A stretch of 64,000 nucleotides of DNA, taken from contig CANMSE010000003.1 in NCBI GenBank assembly GCA_947500555.1, forward strand, positions 248,001 through 312,000, in the 5' to 3' direction. The position numbers and the translations under genes were made by a program. This document shows positions 54,112 to 63,002 of this stretch, piece by piece. This DNA comes from an uncultured Fulvivirga sp. (lineage in GTDB: Bacteria; Bacteroidota; Bacteroidia; Cytophagales; Cyclobacteriaceae). The notes under the pieces were generated by a model. The model ran no database searches. It was not told the origin of the DNA and saw nothing but the letters and a program-made list of their open reading frames with translations. Every line of letters begins with the position of its first letter. Within the stretch, counting starts at the first letter, position 1.

Positions 54112-55434
54112 TTACTCGAAAAAATAAACAACGCTTCCGTTGTCATCTTGGCCAATGGGCTGACCATTATACATTCCTGCCAAAGAATTATTTGTGTAAT
54201 ACTTAGGTAAATCATAGGAATGAAAGGATGAATCATTTTCTGTCCAGCGGTAGACACTGGTCAAACTCTCAAGCAAGTATACTTCATCATTTGAACGATG
54301 AAAATCATACCAAAAGCTTAAATCAAAAGTTCGAATCGAATCGTCATTTAAACTGAGTATAATGGCTCGATGATCTGATCCAAAATTAGAATACCTCATA
54401 AAAATAGTCTTACCAAGTGCAACCATATTAAACTGAGAGAGACTACCATCTTCAGGCCAATCATTTAAATTAAACTTATGAACAATTACTTCATCTGTAT
54501 CAGAGTCAATTTCTACTACATAATTATTGATAGTTACGACAAAAAGTTTTGATCCATATGATGAAAGTCCTTGAAGTGTTCTTCCTTCATAATTGGTGAT
54601 CATATCAACATTAACATATTCTTCCCAATTATTCCCGTCAGTACTTCGATATAGAATATTTTGATGCTCTTTTATATAAAAATAGTATCCATTTCCTAAA
54701 GCTTCAATTACTGTACTAGATGAAAAAGAAGGTATGGCAAGCCTGAACGATGACTCTCCGTTCTTAGAAATAATTGCAGCACCATCAGAGTCTATTGATA
54801 ATATTTCTCCGGAAGACATGACTTGAAGTGAGTTGTAAAAATAATCTTCAGGTGTGCTCACAAAATCCCAAGTGGAAGAAGATACATCACTTAGGCTTAA
54901 AATCTGGTCAGAAGTACCGAATATCACCCTATCATTATCAGTTGAAAAATGAGAAGTTGATTTATCTATATTTGGAGGATAGCACACTGAAAACCAACCA
55001 CTCTCAAATTTTTTATTTGCGGTAGCCTGGAGCGTAAAAATGTTCTCCTCAGAACAATTGGTTCCAAACGCATCGCAAACATAATTATCTACAATAGTTA
55101 ACTCTTGTTCAACTATTTCACAACCCAGTTTCCAAGCCAAAAATAAAGTATCACCAGAAGCATAGAACTCATCGAAATAGGTTTCACTTGTTTGATCATT
55201 TACCATAAAATCAAATGGCCTGCGAACTATTCTCCCTTCATTATTTAATACTACAATTTTAATTTCCTTTTCAAGATACTGCCCTGGAACCCCCTCTTGC
55301 TTATTACCTTCAATAACTTGATAGACATATTTACCAATTTTAGTAGATAGTTGGTCAGAAGGTAATTCGTCTTCCTCCTTGCATGCCGAAACGAAGGCGA
55401 TTAGCAGAATAAGAAAGTGTAATTGCTTCATCAA
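54112..55434 (-). CDS. Hypothetical lipoprotein with propeller-like repeats
   Basis: The 440-residue protein has a lipoprotein signal peptide (FVSAC followed by KEEDE). The mature part has repeated short strands of the kind DGNNWEEYVNVDMI and DRAIILSLNDDSIRTFD, which could fold as a beta-propeller, but no known repeat family was recognised. Its start overlaps the stop codon of the carbonic anhydrase gene by 4 bp, so the two are probably co-transcribed. Confidence 0.6.
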   Translation of the reverse strand: MMKQLHFLILLIAFVSACKEEDELPSDQLSTKIGKYVYQVIEGNKQEGVPGQYLEKEIKIVVLNNEGRIVRRPFDFMVNDQTSETYFDEFYASGDTLFLAWKLGCEIVEQELTIVDNYVCDAFGTNCSEENIFTLQATANKKFESGWFSVCYPPNIDKSTSHFSTDNDRVIFGTSDQILSLSDVSSSTWDFVSTPEDYFYNSLQVMSSGEILSIDSDGAAIISKNGESSFRLAIPSFSSSTVIEALGNGYYFYIKEHQNILYRSTDGNNWEEYVNVDMITNYEGRTLQGLSSYGSKLFVVTINNYVVEIDSDTDEVIVHKFNLNDWPEDGSLSQFNMVALGKTIFMRYSNFGSDHRAIILSLNDDSIRTFDLSFWYDFHRSNDEVYLLESLTSVYRWTENDSSFHSYDLPKYYTNNSLAGMYNGQPIGQDDNGSVVYFFE

Positions 55435-56003
55435 TCAAATTCCACTTCACCAGTACTTAATTTATAATAAGCAGATATAACTTTAACCCCTGCGCTTTTG
55501 ACGGCATCTGCCAGAATGGGTTTAGATTCTTTTAATTCTTCAGCCACAATTTGCGCATTTACCTTTATAGCGTTTGTTAAATGATCTCCAGGTAGACGCT
55601 TTGCCATGTATACGGCAGGTTTTATACGTTCTATTATAGCACCTATGTGACCACCGGGATCTGCATCCCCGAGGCTAGCATTTACTGCTCCACAGCTCTC
55701 ATGCCCCATAACTACAACGAGCTTAGAACCTAAAAACTTCACAGCGTATTCAATGCTACCAATAACTTTCTCTTTTGCTATGTTACCAGCAACCCGAATA
55801 ACAAATAAGTCACCGAGACCCTGGTCAAATAATAGTTCAGGAACTACTCGAGAGTCCGCACAACTTAAAACAACAGCAAAAGGATGCTGAGCAGTCTTAA
55901 GTGATTCGCGCCAGGAAGCGTCTGTATGTGGATGTTTTAATTTACCTGCTATATATCTTTTATTACCTTCTTTAAGATGTTTGAGTGCTTCTTTTGCTTC
56001 CAT
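55431..56003 (-). CDS. Beta-class carbonic anhydrase
   Basis: The 190-residue protein has the beta-class zinc ligands C48 and the D50-x-R52 dyad in SCADSRVVPE, with H101 and C104 in GHESCGAVNA. DLFVIRVAGN lies between them as usual. It interconverts CO2 and bicarbonate in the cytoplasm, supporting carboxylation and pH homeostasis. It has no signal peptide. It is the first gene of a two-gene operon with the propeller-like lipoprotein. Confidence 0.95.
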   Translation of the reverse strand: MEAKEALKHLKEGNKRYIAGKLKHPHTDASWRESLKTAQHPFAVVLSCADSRVVPELLFDQGLGDLFVIRVAGNIAKEKVIGSIEYAVKFLGSKLVVVMGHESCGAVNASLGDADPGGHIGAIIERIKPAVYMAKRLPGDHLTNAIKVNAQIVAEELKESKPILADAVKSAGVKVISAYYKLSTGEVEFD

Positions 56004-56072
56004 AAGTGATTCTGGTTTAGAATTCTATGATAAGAAAATTTCTAGGCAAAGCCCTCTTTTTAATTCAAAATC

Positions 56073-56855
56073 TTAATGCAACAACCAAAACTTTGGTATT
56101 ACGGCGGGTGTACGTTGCTTATATTTTTGAAATTCTTCGTTTTGATCATATTTGGCTTCAAGCATAGGTACTCCACTTACATATCTTAATAAGATTGTGA
56201 TGGTCAATGGACTTATAATAAAATAGAAACTATTGGGTAAGGGAATTATAATAATAAAAATACCCCACCACATTAAAATTTCTCCGAAATAATTAGGGTG
56301 CCTACTGTACTTCCATAATCCAGAAGTCATTATTTGATTTTTGTCTCTTCTATTTTTAACAAATTGACTCAGTTGAAAATCACCAACGGATTCCCAGACA
56401 AAACCTAAAAGCCAAGTTACTATGCCTATTGCTGTAAATGGTAGAGACAAAATATCATTAAATGAGGCTATATAAATAAGGGGCGAGCAAATGATAAAAA
56501 GAAAAAAGGCCTGCAGCAGATAGACCTGCAAATAAGAGCGCAAATAAAAAGCCTTGCCCCACTCCTTTCGCCAATTCGCATATCGGAAGTCTTCTGGTTT
56601 ATCTTTATGTCTATTGTAAATGTGTATACTGAGTCGTAATCCCCAGATCATAACCAAACCATAGATTATACTCACATAGATTCCAGGATTTTTAGTAAAA
56701 AATAGGTAGATCACAACAAAACAAAATCCAATCCCCCAAGCTACATCTGCTACATCATTTCTTTTCTTTATTATACCGAAAATGAACCATACGGTGGCAT
56801 AGAACCACAACCCTATTATCACTTCTATAAATAAACTCATGATTTCGTAAGCCAT
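56073..56855 (-). CDS. DUF1295 membrane protein (steroid 5-alpha-reductase-like)
   Basis: The 260-residue protein has about six transmembrane segments and the family motif SRHPNYFGEILMWWGIF near residue 185, which in the steroid reductase/isoprenylcysteine methyltransferase superfamily binds the nucleotide or methyl donor. DVAWGIGF and YIYNRHKDKPEDFRYANWRKEWG are further DUF1295 landmarks. It is probably a lipid-modifying enzyme of the inner membrane. Its start overlaps the stop of the DUF2177 gene by 19 bp, a pairing common in bacteria. Confidence 0.9.
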   Translation of the reverse strand: MAYEIMSLFIEVIIGLWFYATVWFIFGIIKKRNDVADVAWGIGFCFVVIYLFFTKNPGIYVSIIYGLVMIWGLRLSIHIYNRHKDKPEDFRYANWRKEWGKAFYLRSYLQVYLLQAFFLFIICSPLIYIASFNDILSLPFTAIGIVTWLLGFVWESVGDFQLSQFVKNRRDKNQIMTSGLWKYSRHPNYFGEILMWWGIFIIIIPLPNSFYFIISPLTITILLRYVSGVPMLEAKYDQNEEFQKYKQRTPAVIPKFWLLH

Positions 56856-57250
56856 TTAACAATTTGAAAACCCGAAGCACTAACAGAGGCAGTAAGGATC
56901 ATTCCCCAGGCAATATCAATGAATACAATGGGTAACGGCCAACCCTTTAAAGTGGCCAAATTGGTAAGATCATATGTTGCATAAGTAAAGAGACCAAAGA
57001 GAGCTCCCAGCACAACGGCCTTAGCCAAAGAATCTTTTTCTATAGCCGGCATAATGGCGAAAATAAAGATCCCAATGATGAAGAGAATGTAAAATACAAT
57101 TGCAGCTGGCCAATTCACTTGATCTGCAAGTAGTCCGGATAAGTATTTATTGTAAATACCCTTAGCAAGAATGCCTAGCCATAGCAAGTCAATGGTAAAA
57201 AATACTAATGTGGTGAGCAAAAAACTTAACAGCAGTCTGGTAAATGGCAT
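56837..57250 (-). CDS. DUF2177 family membrane protein
   Basis: The 137-residue protein has four transmembrane segments and the DUF2177 landmarks FFTIDLLWLGILAKGIYNKYL and YATYDLTNLATLKGWP. The gene overlaps the DUF1295 gene downstream. The function is unknown; co-occurrence suggests a shared role in lipid metabolism. Confidence 0.9.
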   Translation of the reverse strand: MPFTRLLLSFLLTTLVFFTIDLLWLGILAKGIYNKYLSGLLADQVNWPAAIVFYILFIIGIFIFAIMPAIEKDSLAKAVVLGALFGLFTYATYDLTNLATLKGWPLPIVFIDIAWGMILTASVSASGFQIVKWLTKS

Positions 57251-57370
57251 AATGATTCGTTTTGAGCATTTAACAATTTTAAATTTCTTTAGTTTATTAG
57301 TTTTCTACTTGATGTTAGGTATCATCAACAAGGAAGTATTTAATTTTGAGACTCAACCTAGACTAATAAT

Positions 57371-57790
57371 ATGGAGTATCCAATTTTTCTAACTACTGAC
57401 GAGGAGAAAATTACATGCACAGAGGCATGCCAAACAATCGAAAATTTTCTCAAAAGAAAAGGTGAAAAACTTAAATATGATGAGTTCAGGAGTTTTATGG
57501 ACGAAAGAAAGTATAGTTCAAAAGAATTGGAACTGGCTACATTGCAGGAAGTTTATAAGGAATTAGCCCGTATTGGCCTTTGTTTAAATATTAATATGGA
57601 AGGTTCCGCTCAATATGAAGTAACATTCAAAATGGCAGAATCTCTATGGATCATCGCTCATGTTAAATATATGACGGAATATATCAGAGATAAGGGCGAA
57701 GCGGAGTTGCTAGATTATGTCGCCAATTGGTTAAAGGTTGTTACAGAACAACAAATCTCAGCTTTTGCTGATGTAGAAAAGTACATTTAG
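57371..57790 (+). CDS. Hypothetical helical 139-residue protein
   Basis: The protein is soluble and alpha-helical, with MEYPIFLTTDEEKITCTEACQTIENFLKRK at the start (read in overlapping pieces) and SLWIIAHVKYMTEYIRDKGEAELLDYVANWL near the end. No signal peptide or known motif was recognised. It converges on the dehydrogenase gene with a 4-bp overlap of the stop codons. Confidence 0.55.
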   Translation: MEYPIFLTTDEEKITCTEACQTIENFLKRKGEKLKYDEFRSFMDERKYSSKELELATLQEVYKELARIGLCLNINMEGSAQYEVTFKMAESLWIIAHVKYMTEYIRDKGEAELLDYVANWLKVVTEQQISAFADVEKYI

Positions 57791-58806
57791 GATACTTTAA
57801 CAACTACTTTTCCCATAGTTTTTCCAGATTGAAATAGTTTCAGGGCATTGTACATATCATCAAATTGAAAAGTATTCCCAATATGTGGTGCTGGCAGGTT
57901 TAATTCATTCATTTCGCCAATTAATTGCTTCATTAATTCCTTTTTATTGTAAAGCCAAATAAGGTTAAATCCAAGAATGGATTTATTACTTTCTATCATG
58001 CTTTGAGGATCAACTCTGGGCCTTCTCAAGTATTTCCAGGCCAGTTTAGGCCAGTTAGGAATATTTGAATTATTACCGTAATGTGCGGCTCCATAGTTGA
58101 TCAATCTTCCTTGAGGAGCTAAAAATTCAAATCCTGCTTCAAATACTTTCCCGCCAATGCATTCCATTACCAAGTTCAACTCACGATTCCCTAAAGTCTT
58201 CTTCAGACTATCCTTGAAATTATTGTCTCTTACAATCCAATCATCGTAACCTTCCTTCCTTAATAACTCAATTTTTATAGGACTACCAATAGTTCCAATA
58301 GTATATGCCCCCACTCTTTTTGCCATACGATTAGCAAACAGCCCAACTCCTCCTGCTGCGCTATGAATAAGAACGGTATCTGTCGATTTTAAATTTCCAA
58401 GATGGAATAGTCCATAAAATGCTGTAAGTCCTTGCACAAGGTATGAAGCACCTTTTTCAAATGACCAGTTGTGTGGCAAGGGTACAACATAGTCGCTGTC
58501 AATATTTAAGTGATCAGAATAAGCACCGAAGCGGGTTACCCCCATTACTTTATCACCAACTTTCTTACCCTTTACATCACTGCCAACAGCTATAATTTCA
58601 CCGCTATATTCCAATCCAGGTATAAAACTACCTTGTGGCGTGGCACTATACAGCCCAAGAATGGCAAAAATATCAGCAAAATTAAGACCTATACACTCTA
58701 AGGCTATTTGCACTTCGTTGGGAAGAGGTGCTGAAATTTCCTCTTCTGATAATGCAAGTCTTTTGATATTTCCTGCTTTTGAAATTCGATATACCCTACG
58801 TTTCAC
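57787..58806 (-). CDS. Zinc-type alcohol dehydrogenase / quinone oxidoreductase family protein
   Basis: The 339-residue protein has the medium-chain dehydrogenase fold. A GroES-like part contains FIPGLEYSGEIIAVGSDVKGKKVGDKVMG, and the NAD(P)-binding part has LIHSAAGGVGLFANRMAKRVGAYTIGT. It lacks the structural zinc cysteines, so it belongs to the quinone oxidoreductase (VAT-1-like) branch. The substrate is unknown. It stands alone. Confidence 0.9.
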   Translation of the reverse strand: MKRRVYRISKAGNIKRLALSEEEISAPLPNEVQIALECIGLNFADIFAILGLYSATPQGSFIPGLEYSGEIIAVGSDVKGKKVGDKVMGVTRFGAYSDHLNIDSDYVVPLPHNWSFEKGASYLVQGLTAFYGLFHLGNLKSTDTVLIHSAAGGVGLFANRMAKRVGAYTIGTIGSPIKIELLRKEGYDDWIVRDNNFKDSLKKTLGNRELNLVMECIGGKVFEAGFEFLAPQGRLINYGAAHYGNNSNIPNWPKLAWKYLRRPRVDPQSMIESNKSILGFNLIWLYNKKELMKQLIGEMNELNLPAPHIGNTFQFDDMYNALKLFQSGKTMGKVVVKVS

Positions 58807-58906
58807 GTTGCTTTATTTTCTACTTAAATCAGATTATTAATTTCATTAATAAATATAAACTTCCTTTATGCTAATACTGAAAAGCGATCGTTTATATTTA
58901 ACACTT

Positions 58907-59509
58907 ATGCCCTATAAAAAGCAACTAGCTATTCTTCTTTTCCTTTGTACCAATTGCCTCCCATTTACCTATGGGCAGCATAAGTGTGAGTTCGAAATTC
59001 ATTTAGCCGGCAAAAGCATTGGAGGTATCACTGCAAAACTACAAAGTATTGATAATAAGCAAGTTTACGATATTTTATCTGAAGTAAACTTTAAAGTACT
59101 TTGGAAAAAATACAACCGGCAAACTAAAAACTTTATCGTATATGGAAATGATATAATAGTTGAGAGTTATTCAGGTATTTATATGAACCATGTGCTCGAA
59201 GACTCTGCCTCAATACAAGCTAAAGGTGAAAGCTATAAGTTTTATCGGTTCCCTGATAAAAATTTCACTACGGAAAAGAGGCCTATCAAGTATCTCGCAG
59301 CCATGCTCTATTTTCAAGAACCAAAGAATATCACTGAAGTATATTCAGAGAGGTTTCTTTCTTACTGCAAACTAGAGTCAAAAGGAAATGGAAAGTATAT
59401 TATCTATTTGCCCAATGGCAAAGAGAATGTATATACTTATGAAAATGGTAAGTTGATGGAAGTATTTGTAGATCGTACCTGGTTCAATTTAAGGTTTAAA
59501 AGAATATAA
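58907..59509 (+). CDS. Exported hypothetical protein, DUF6134-like
   Basis: I prefer the internal ATG at about 58907, because MPYKKQLAILLFLCTNCLPF... gives a signal peptide ending TYGQ. The mature part has CEFEIHLAGKSIGGITAKLQ and ends FVDRTWFNLRFKRI, a beta-rich pattern of small periplasmic proteins that resembles DUF6134. About 200 residues. No catalytic motif. It lies about 90 bp upstream of the ABC permease gene. Confidence 0.6.
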   Translation: MPYKKQLAILLFLCTNCLPFTYGQHKCEFEIHLAGKSIGGITAKLQSIDNKQVYDILSEVNFKVLWKKYNRQTKNFIVYGNDIIVESYSGIYMNHVLEDSASIQAKGESYKFYRFPDKNFTTEKRPIKYLAAMLYFQEPKNITEVYSERFLSYCKLESKGNGKYIIYLPNGKENVYTYENGKLMEVFVDRTWFNLRFKRI

Positions 59510-59599
59510 TACCTGTGACAATTTGTTACATCTTTTTACATAACTAAGGCATATTAAGAATCTGATAGAAGTAGCTTAGAAATCCAAAACTCATCAGGT

Positions 59600-61996
59600 A
59601 TGCTCAAGAATTACTTAAAAATTGCACTTAGAAACCTCCTAAAATATAAGGGGTATTCATTCATTAATATTTTTGGACTAGCCTTAGGTGTGGCAGTCTT
59701 TTTTATCGCTTTACAATTTACCGTCTATCAGAGAAGCTGGGATAAATTTCATAGCAAAGCAGATGATATTTATAGAGTGCATCAAAAATTCAATGATGGT
59801 GGAGAAACTGCTCATAGCTCCTTCCCTATCAAAGATGCACTAGTTAATGATTACTCTGAAATTCAGTTGGCTACAAGTTTTGGGTATATCAATCAAATAA
59901 AACTTTTCATAGGCAAGAAACAGATAGTTGGGGAGAACATTGTACTGGCTGAACCTGAGTTTTTTGATATGTTCGATATCAATTTACTGAGCTCTGACAA
60001 GGAAACTATCCAGAAAGAGTTAGGTACAAATAGTTCATTTGCTATAATCACTAAAGAATACGCTGAAATTCTTTTCGGAAATGAAGATCCCATTGGAAAG
60101 GATTTTGACCTGGGCGATGGTGATGAACAGGTACGTTATACGGTTTCTGCTGTGGTTGAAGGATTTCCAGAAAATTCTCACTTTCATTTCAACATGATTG
60201 CTCCGATTATAAGTCAACCTTACTTTCAAACATTTGAAGACAATTGGAACAATCCAGTAGTGCATACTTATGTATATATTCCCGATAAAGAAAAAGCCAA
60301 AACATTCCAGCAACTAGCTACACTCGATGCATTTATAGAACGTCACTTCCCTCCGGTTTACGGTGGTCCTGAAGCCCATCTGCCTGTTTACAAGTTAACA
60401 GATATTCATTTGCAATCTCAAGCCTATACTATGATTGATGAAACTACTCCAATGATCCTTCTCATAGTTGTAGGCAGCATAGGTACTTTAATATTGATTC
60501 TGGCGTGTATAAATTTCATGAATTTGACAACAGCCCGCGCCACAAGGAGAGCTAAAGAAGTAGGCATGAGAAAGGCAATGGGAGCTACTCAAAAATTGCT
60601 TATCTATCAGTTTCTTGGCGAGGCCATTATATTTAGCATAATATCAGTCATAGTGGGTATGTTGTTAGCAGAACTATTTCTTCCCAGATTTAATGCCTAC
60701 CTCCAACAGACATTGGACATTCAATACTTCAATAATTGGTCAACCATATTTATGATGATTGGTATTACGCTGGCTCTTGGTATTGTTTCAGGAGCCTATC
60801 CGGCATTTATCTTATCGTCCTTCAATCCAATCTATGCCCTAAAAGAAGCAAAAGGTAATTCAAAAACAGCTGGAGGCTTTTTGGTACGCAAAGGCCTTGT
60901 CATTTTACAATTTGTTGTTGTCTCACTTCTTCTGGTGACCATTATAGCATTACAATTTCAAATGAAATATATGGCTTCCATAGACGTAGGATACAATACT
61001 AAAGACCTGGTATTTGTGCGAAGTTCTGATGGAATGATGGAAGACCCTTTAAACTACCAATCATTTGTTAATGAACTGCGTAATAATGGTGCCGTGACAT
61101 CCGCAGCAGGCATTGGTGGCTGGGAATATCAAAGTGTAGATTTCGAAGGTATGAAACCCAATCAAAGAGAGGGTGCCATTATACTAACGACTAGTGCAGA
61201 TTATGCTAAAACAATGGAATTGAATCTATTGGCTGGGCGTTTTCCTCTACGTGAAAATAAAGCAGACTTGAGAGGTATCATATTCAATGAAACAGCCGCG
61301 AAGTCATTTGGCTGGAACCCTAAAGAAGCGATTGGAAAAGAAATTAAGCTATTCGAAGGAGACAGTATTTACAATGTTTTAGGAGTTTTCAAAGACTTCC
61401 ATTTTAACGATTTAATGACAGAAATTGAACCTATGGGTATGATTTCCAGCCCAACAGAATTTTATGGCACAACCATGATGAGGCTGTCAGATAAATCTGA
61501 AAATACACTTAGCACCATTCGAGCAGCGTGGGATAGGTTTGATGATGGCTGGCCATTTGAAATATTCTTTTCAGAAAGGGAATTAGAGGAAAACCTGACA
61601 GCAATTAGCAATGTTCAAGTTATGATGAAAGAGTTGACATACTTAGGTATTTTCATTGCCTGCATGGGATTGTATGGATTAACTACCTTTTCAACAGAAC
61701 GAAGAATGAAAGAAATCGGCATTAGAAAAGTACTAGGAGCAAGTGTAACTTCAATCTGGGGTTTGATAGTTTCTGAGTTTGTGATTTTAGTCTTAATAGC
61801 CACGTTCATAGGCTTACTGGGCGGATACTTTACCAGTGAGTTACTTCTTCAAAATTTTGCTTATAGAATCAGTGTAGGCCCTCAAATCATATTATTCTCA
61901 TTGTTTATCTCTTTTGCAATAGCTATTGTCACTGTCAGTTATCAGGCTATCCGTTCAGCTTTTATTGATCCGGTTAATACATTGAGAATAGAATAA
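59600..61996 (+). CDS. MacB/FtsX-type ABC transporter permease
   Basis: The 798-residue protein begins directly with the MacB N-terminal membrane segment (YLKIALRNLLKYKGYSFINIFGLALGVAVFFIAL). It has two periplasmic MacB domains, and the two coupling motifs TRRAKEVGMRKAMGATQKLLIYQFLGEAII and ERRMKEIGIRKVLGASVTSIWGLIVSEF. It lacks the prefix domain found in the homologue at 46659-49244. No ATPase gene is adjacent. The role is probably envelope export or stress response. Confidence 0.92.
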   Translation: MLKNYLKIALRNLLKYKGYSFINIFGLALGVAVFFIALQFTVYQRSWDKFHSKADDIYRVHQKFNDGGETAHSSFPIKDALVNDYSEIQLATSFGYINQIKLFIGKKQIVGENIVLAEPEFFDMFDINLLSSDKETIQKELGTNSSFAIITKEYAEILFGNEDPIGKDFDLGDGDEQVRYTVSAVVEGFPENSHFHFNMIAPIISQPYFQTFEDNWNNPVVHTYVYIPDKEKAKTFQQLATLDAFIERHFPPVYGGPEAHLPVYKLTDIHLQSQAYTMIDETTPMILLIVVGSIGTLILILACINFMNLTTARATRRAKEVGMRKAMGATQKLLIYQFLGEAIIFSIISVIVGMLLAELFLPRFNAYLQQTLDIQYFNNWSTIFMMIGITLALGIVSGAYPAFILSSFNPIYALKEAKGNSKTAGGFLVRKGLVILQFVVVSLLLVTIIALQFQMKYMASIDVGYNTKDLVFVRSSDGMMEDPLNYQSFVNELRNNGAVTSAAGIGGWEYQSVDFEGMKPNQREGAIILTTSADYAKTMELNLLAGRFPLRENKADLRGIIFNETAAKSFGWNPKEAIGKEIKLFEGDSIYNVLGVFKDFHFNDLMTEIEPMGMISSPTEFYGTTMMRLSDKSENTLSTIRAAWDRFDDGWPFEIFFSERELEENLTAISNVQVMMKELTYLGIFIACMGLYGLTTFSTERRMKEIGIRKVLGASVTSIWGLIVSEFVILVLIATFIGLLGGYFTSELLLQNFAYRISVGPQIILFSLFISFAIAIVTVSYQAIRSAFIDPVNTLRIE

Positions 61997-62086
61997 AATC
62001 CTTTTGACATGTATCACAATTGTAGTTGATATGCGTCATTTTAATATAGGTGTGATTTCGTGAACTTTCTTAAAAAGAAAGAAATC

Positions 62087-62908
62087 ATGAAAACTATACT
62101 TGTTCCTACCGACTTTTCAACTAATGCCCTAAATGCTGGAAAATTAGCTAGAATTCTTTCCACTAATTCTGGTGCTACTGTTCACTTTTTTCATGTGGTT
62201 TTTACTCCAACTGATTGGGATAAAATGACTGATGAAATGAAAGAGCAGTATCCAGAATCAAAGCAAAAGGTTCTAAATGCTGAAAAAAGCATGTCAGAAT
62301 TAATAGCTGAGCCCAGTTTTTTAGGAGCCCCAGTAGACAGTACTATTGGATTTGGCAACCCTACAGAAAAAATAAGTGCTTTTATTAAAAACAATGCAAT
62401 TGACTTAGTAGTCGTTGGTTCTCATGGCACTTCTCATAAAGCCGATTTGTTTATAGGCTCAAATACGCAACGTATTATGAGAAATACAAATGTCCCAGTC
62501 ATAGCAGTAAAAGAAGATTTTAAACTGGATAAAATAAATAAGGTAGTATTTGCTTCCAATATGGATACGGATGCTGTGGAGCCCTATAAAAAGCTAGAAG
62601 CGATCTGTAATGCTTTAACAGTTGATCTGGCACTTCTATATGTTAATACTCCTCACAATTTCAAAAGCTCTGAGGAGATTGACACAGTAATTTCTTCTTT
62701 CCAAAAATCTATAAATAATAATTCCAAGGTAGCCATCAGAAATGATTATGATGTGGCCCAGGGAATACTTACTTACTGTCAAACGAATGATGTTGATATG
62801 ACAGCCTTAGTAAATCATAGAAAAGCTGTAGCAGCACATTACTTGATGGGTGTGACAGAAACACTGGTATTTCGTGCAGATTTTCCAGTAATAAGCATAA
62901 AGGCATAA
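62087..62908 (+). CDS. Tandem universal stress protein (UspA-like)
   Basis: I start at the ATG at 62087 (MKTILVPTDFS), the typical start of Usp domains, and not at the GTG 27 bp upstream. The product of about 273 residues has two Usp domains. The first has the ATP-binding motif GSHGTSHKADLFIGSNTQ (G-x2-G-x9-G-S). The second lacks a clear motif. Such proteins help survival under starvation or redox stress. The gene stands alone. Confidence 0.92.
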   Translation: MKTILVPTDFSTNALNAGKLARILSTNSGATVHFFHVVFTPTDWDKMTDEMKEQYPESKQKVLNAEKSMSELIAEPSFLGAPVDSTIGFGNPTEKISAFIKNNAIDLVVVGSHGTSHKADLFIGSNTQRIMRNTNVPVIAVKEDFKLDKINKVVFASNMDTDAVEPYKKLEAICNALTVDLALLYVNTPHNFKSSEEIDTVISSFQKSINNNSKVAIRNDYDVAQGILTYCQTNDVDMTALVNHRKAVAAHYLMGVTETLVFRADFPVISIKA

Positions 62909-63002
62909 TCGGAGAATTAGAACCGTCTATAAAAATTTGAATAGATCTTTTCCTTTTCAAACTCATGGGAATTAGTTTAGCGTATACCTAAACTATATTT
63001 TC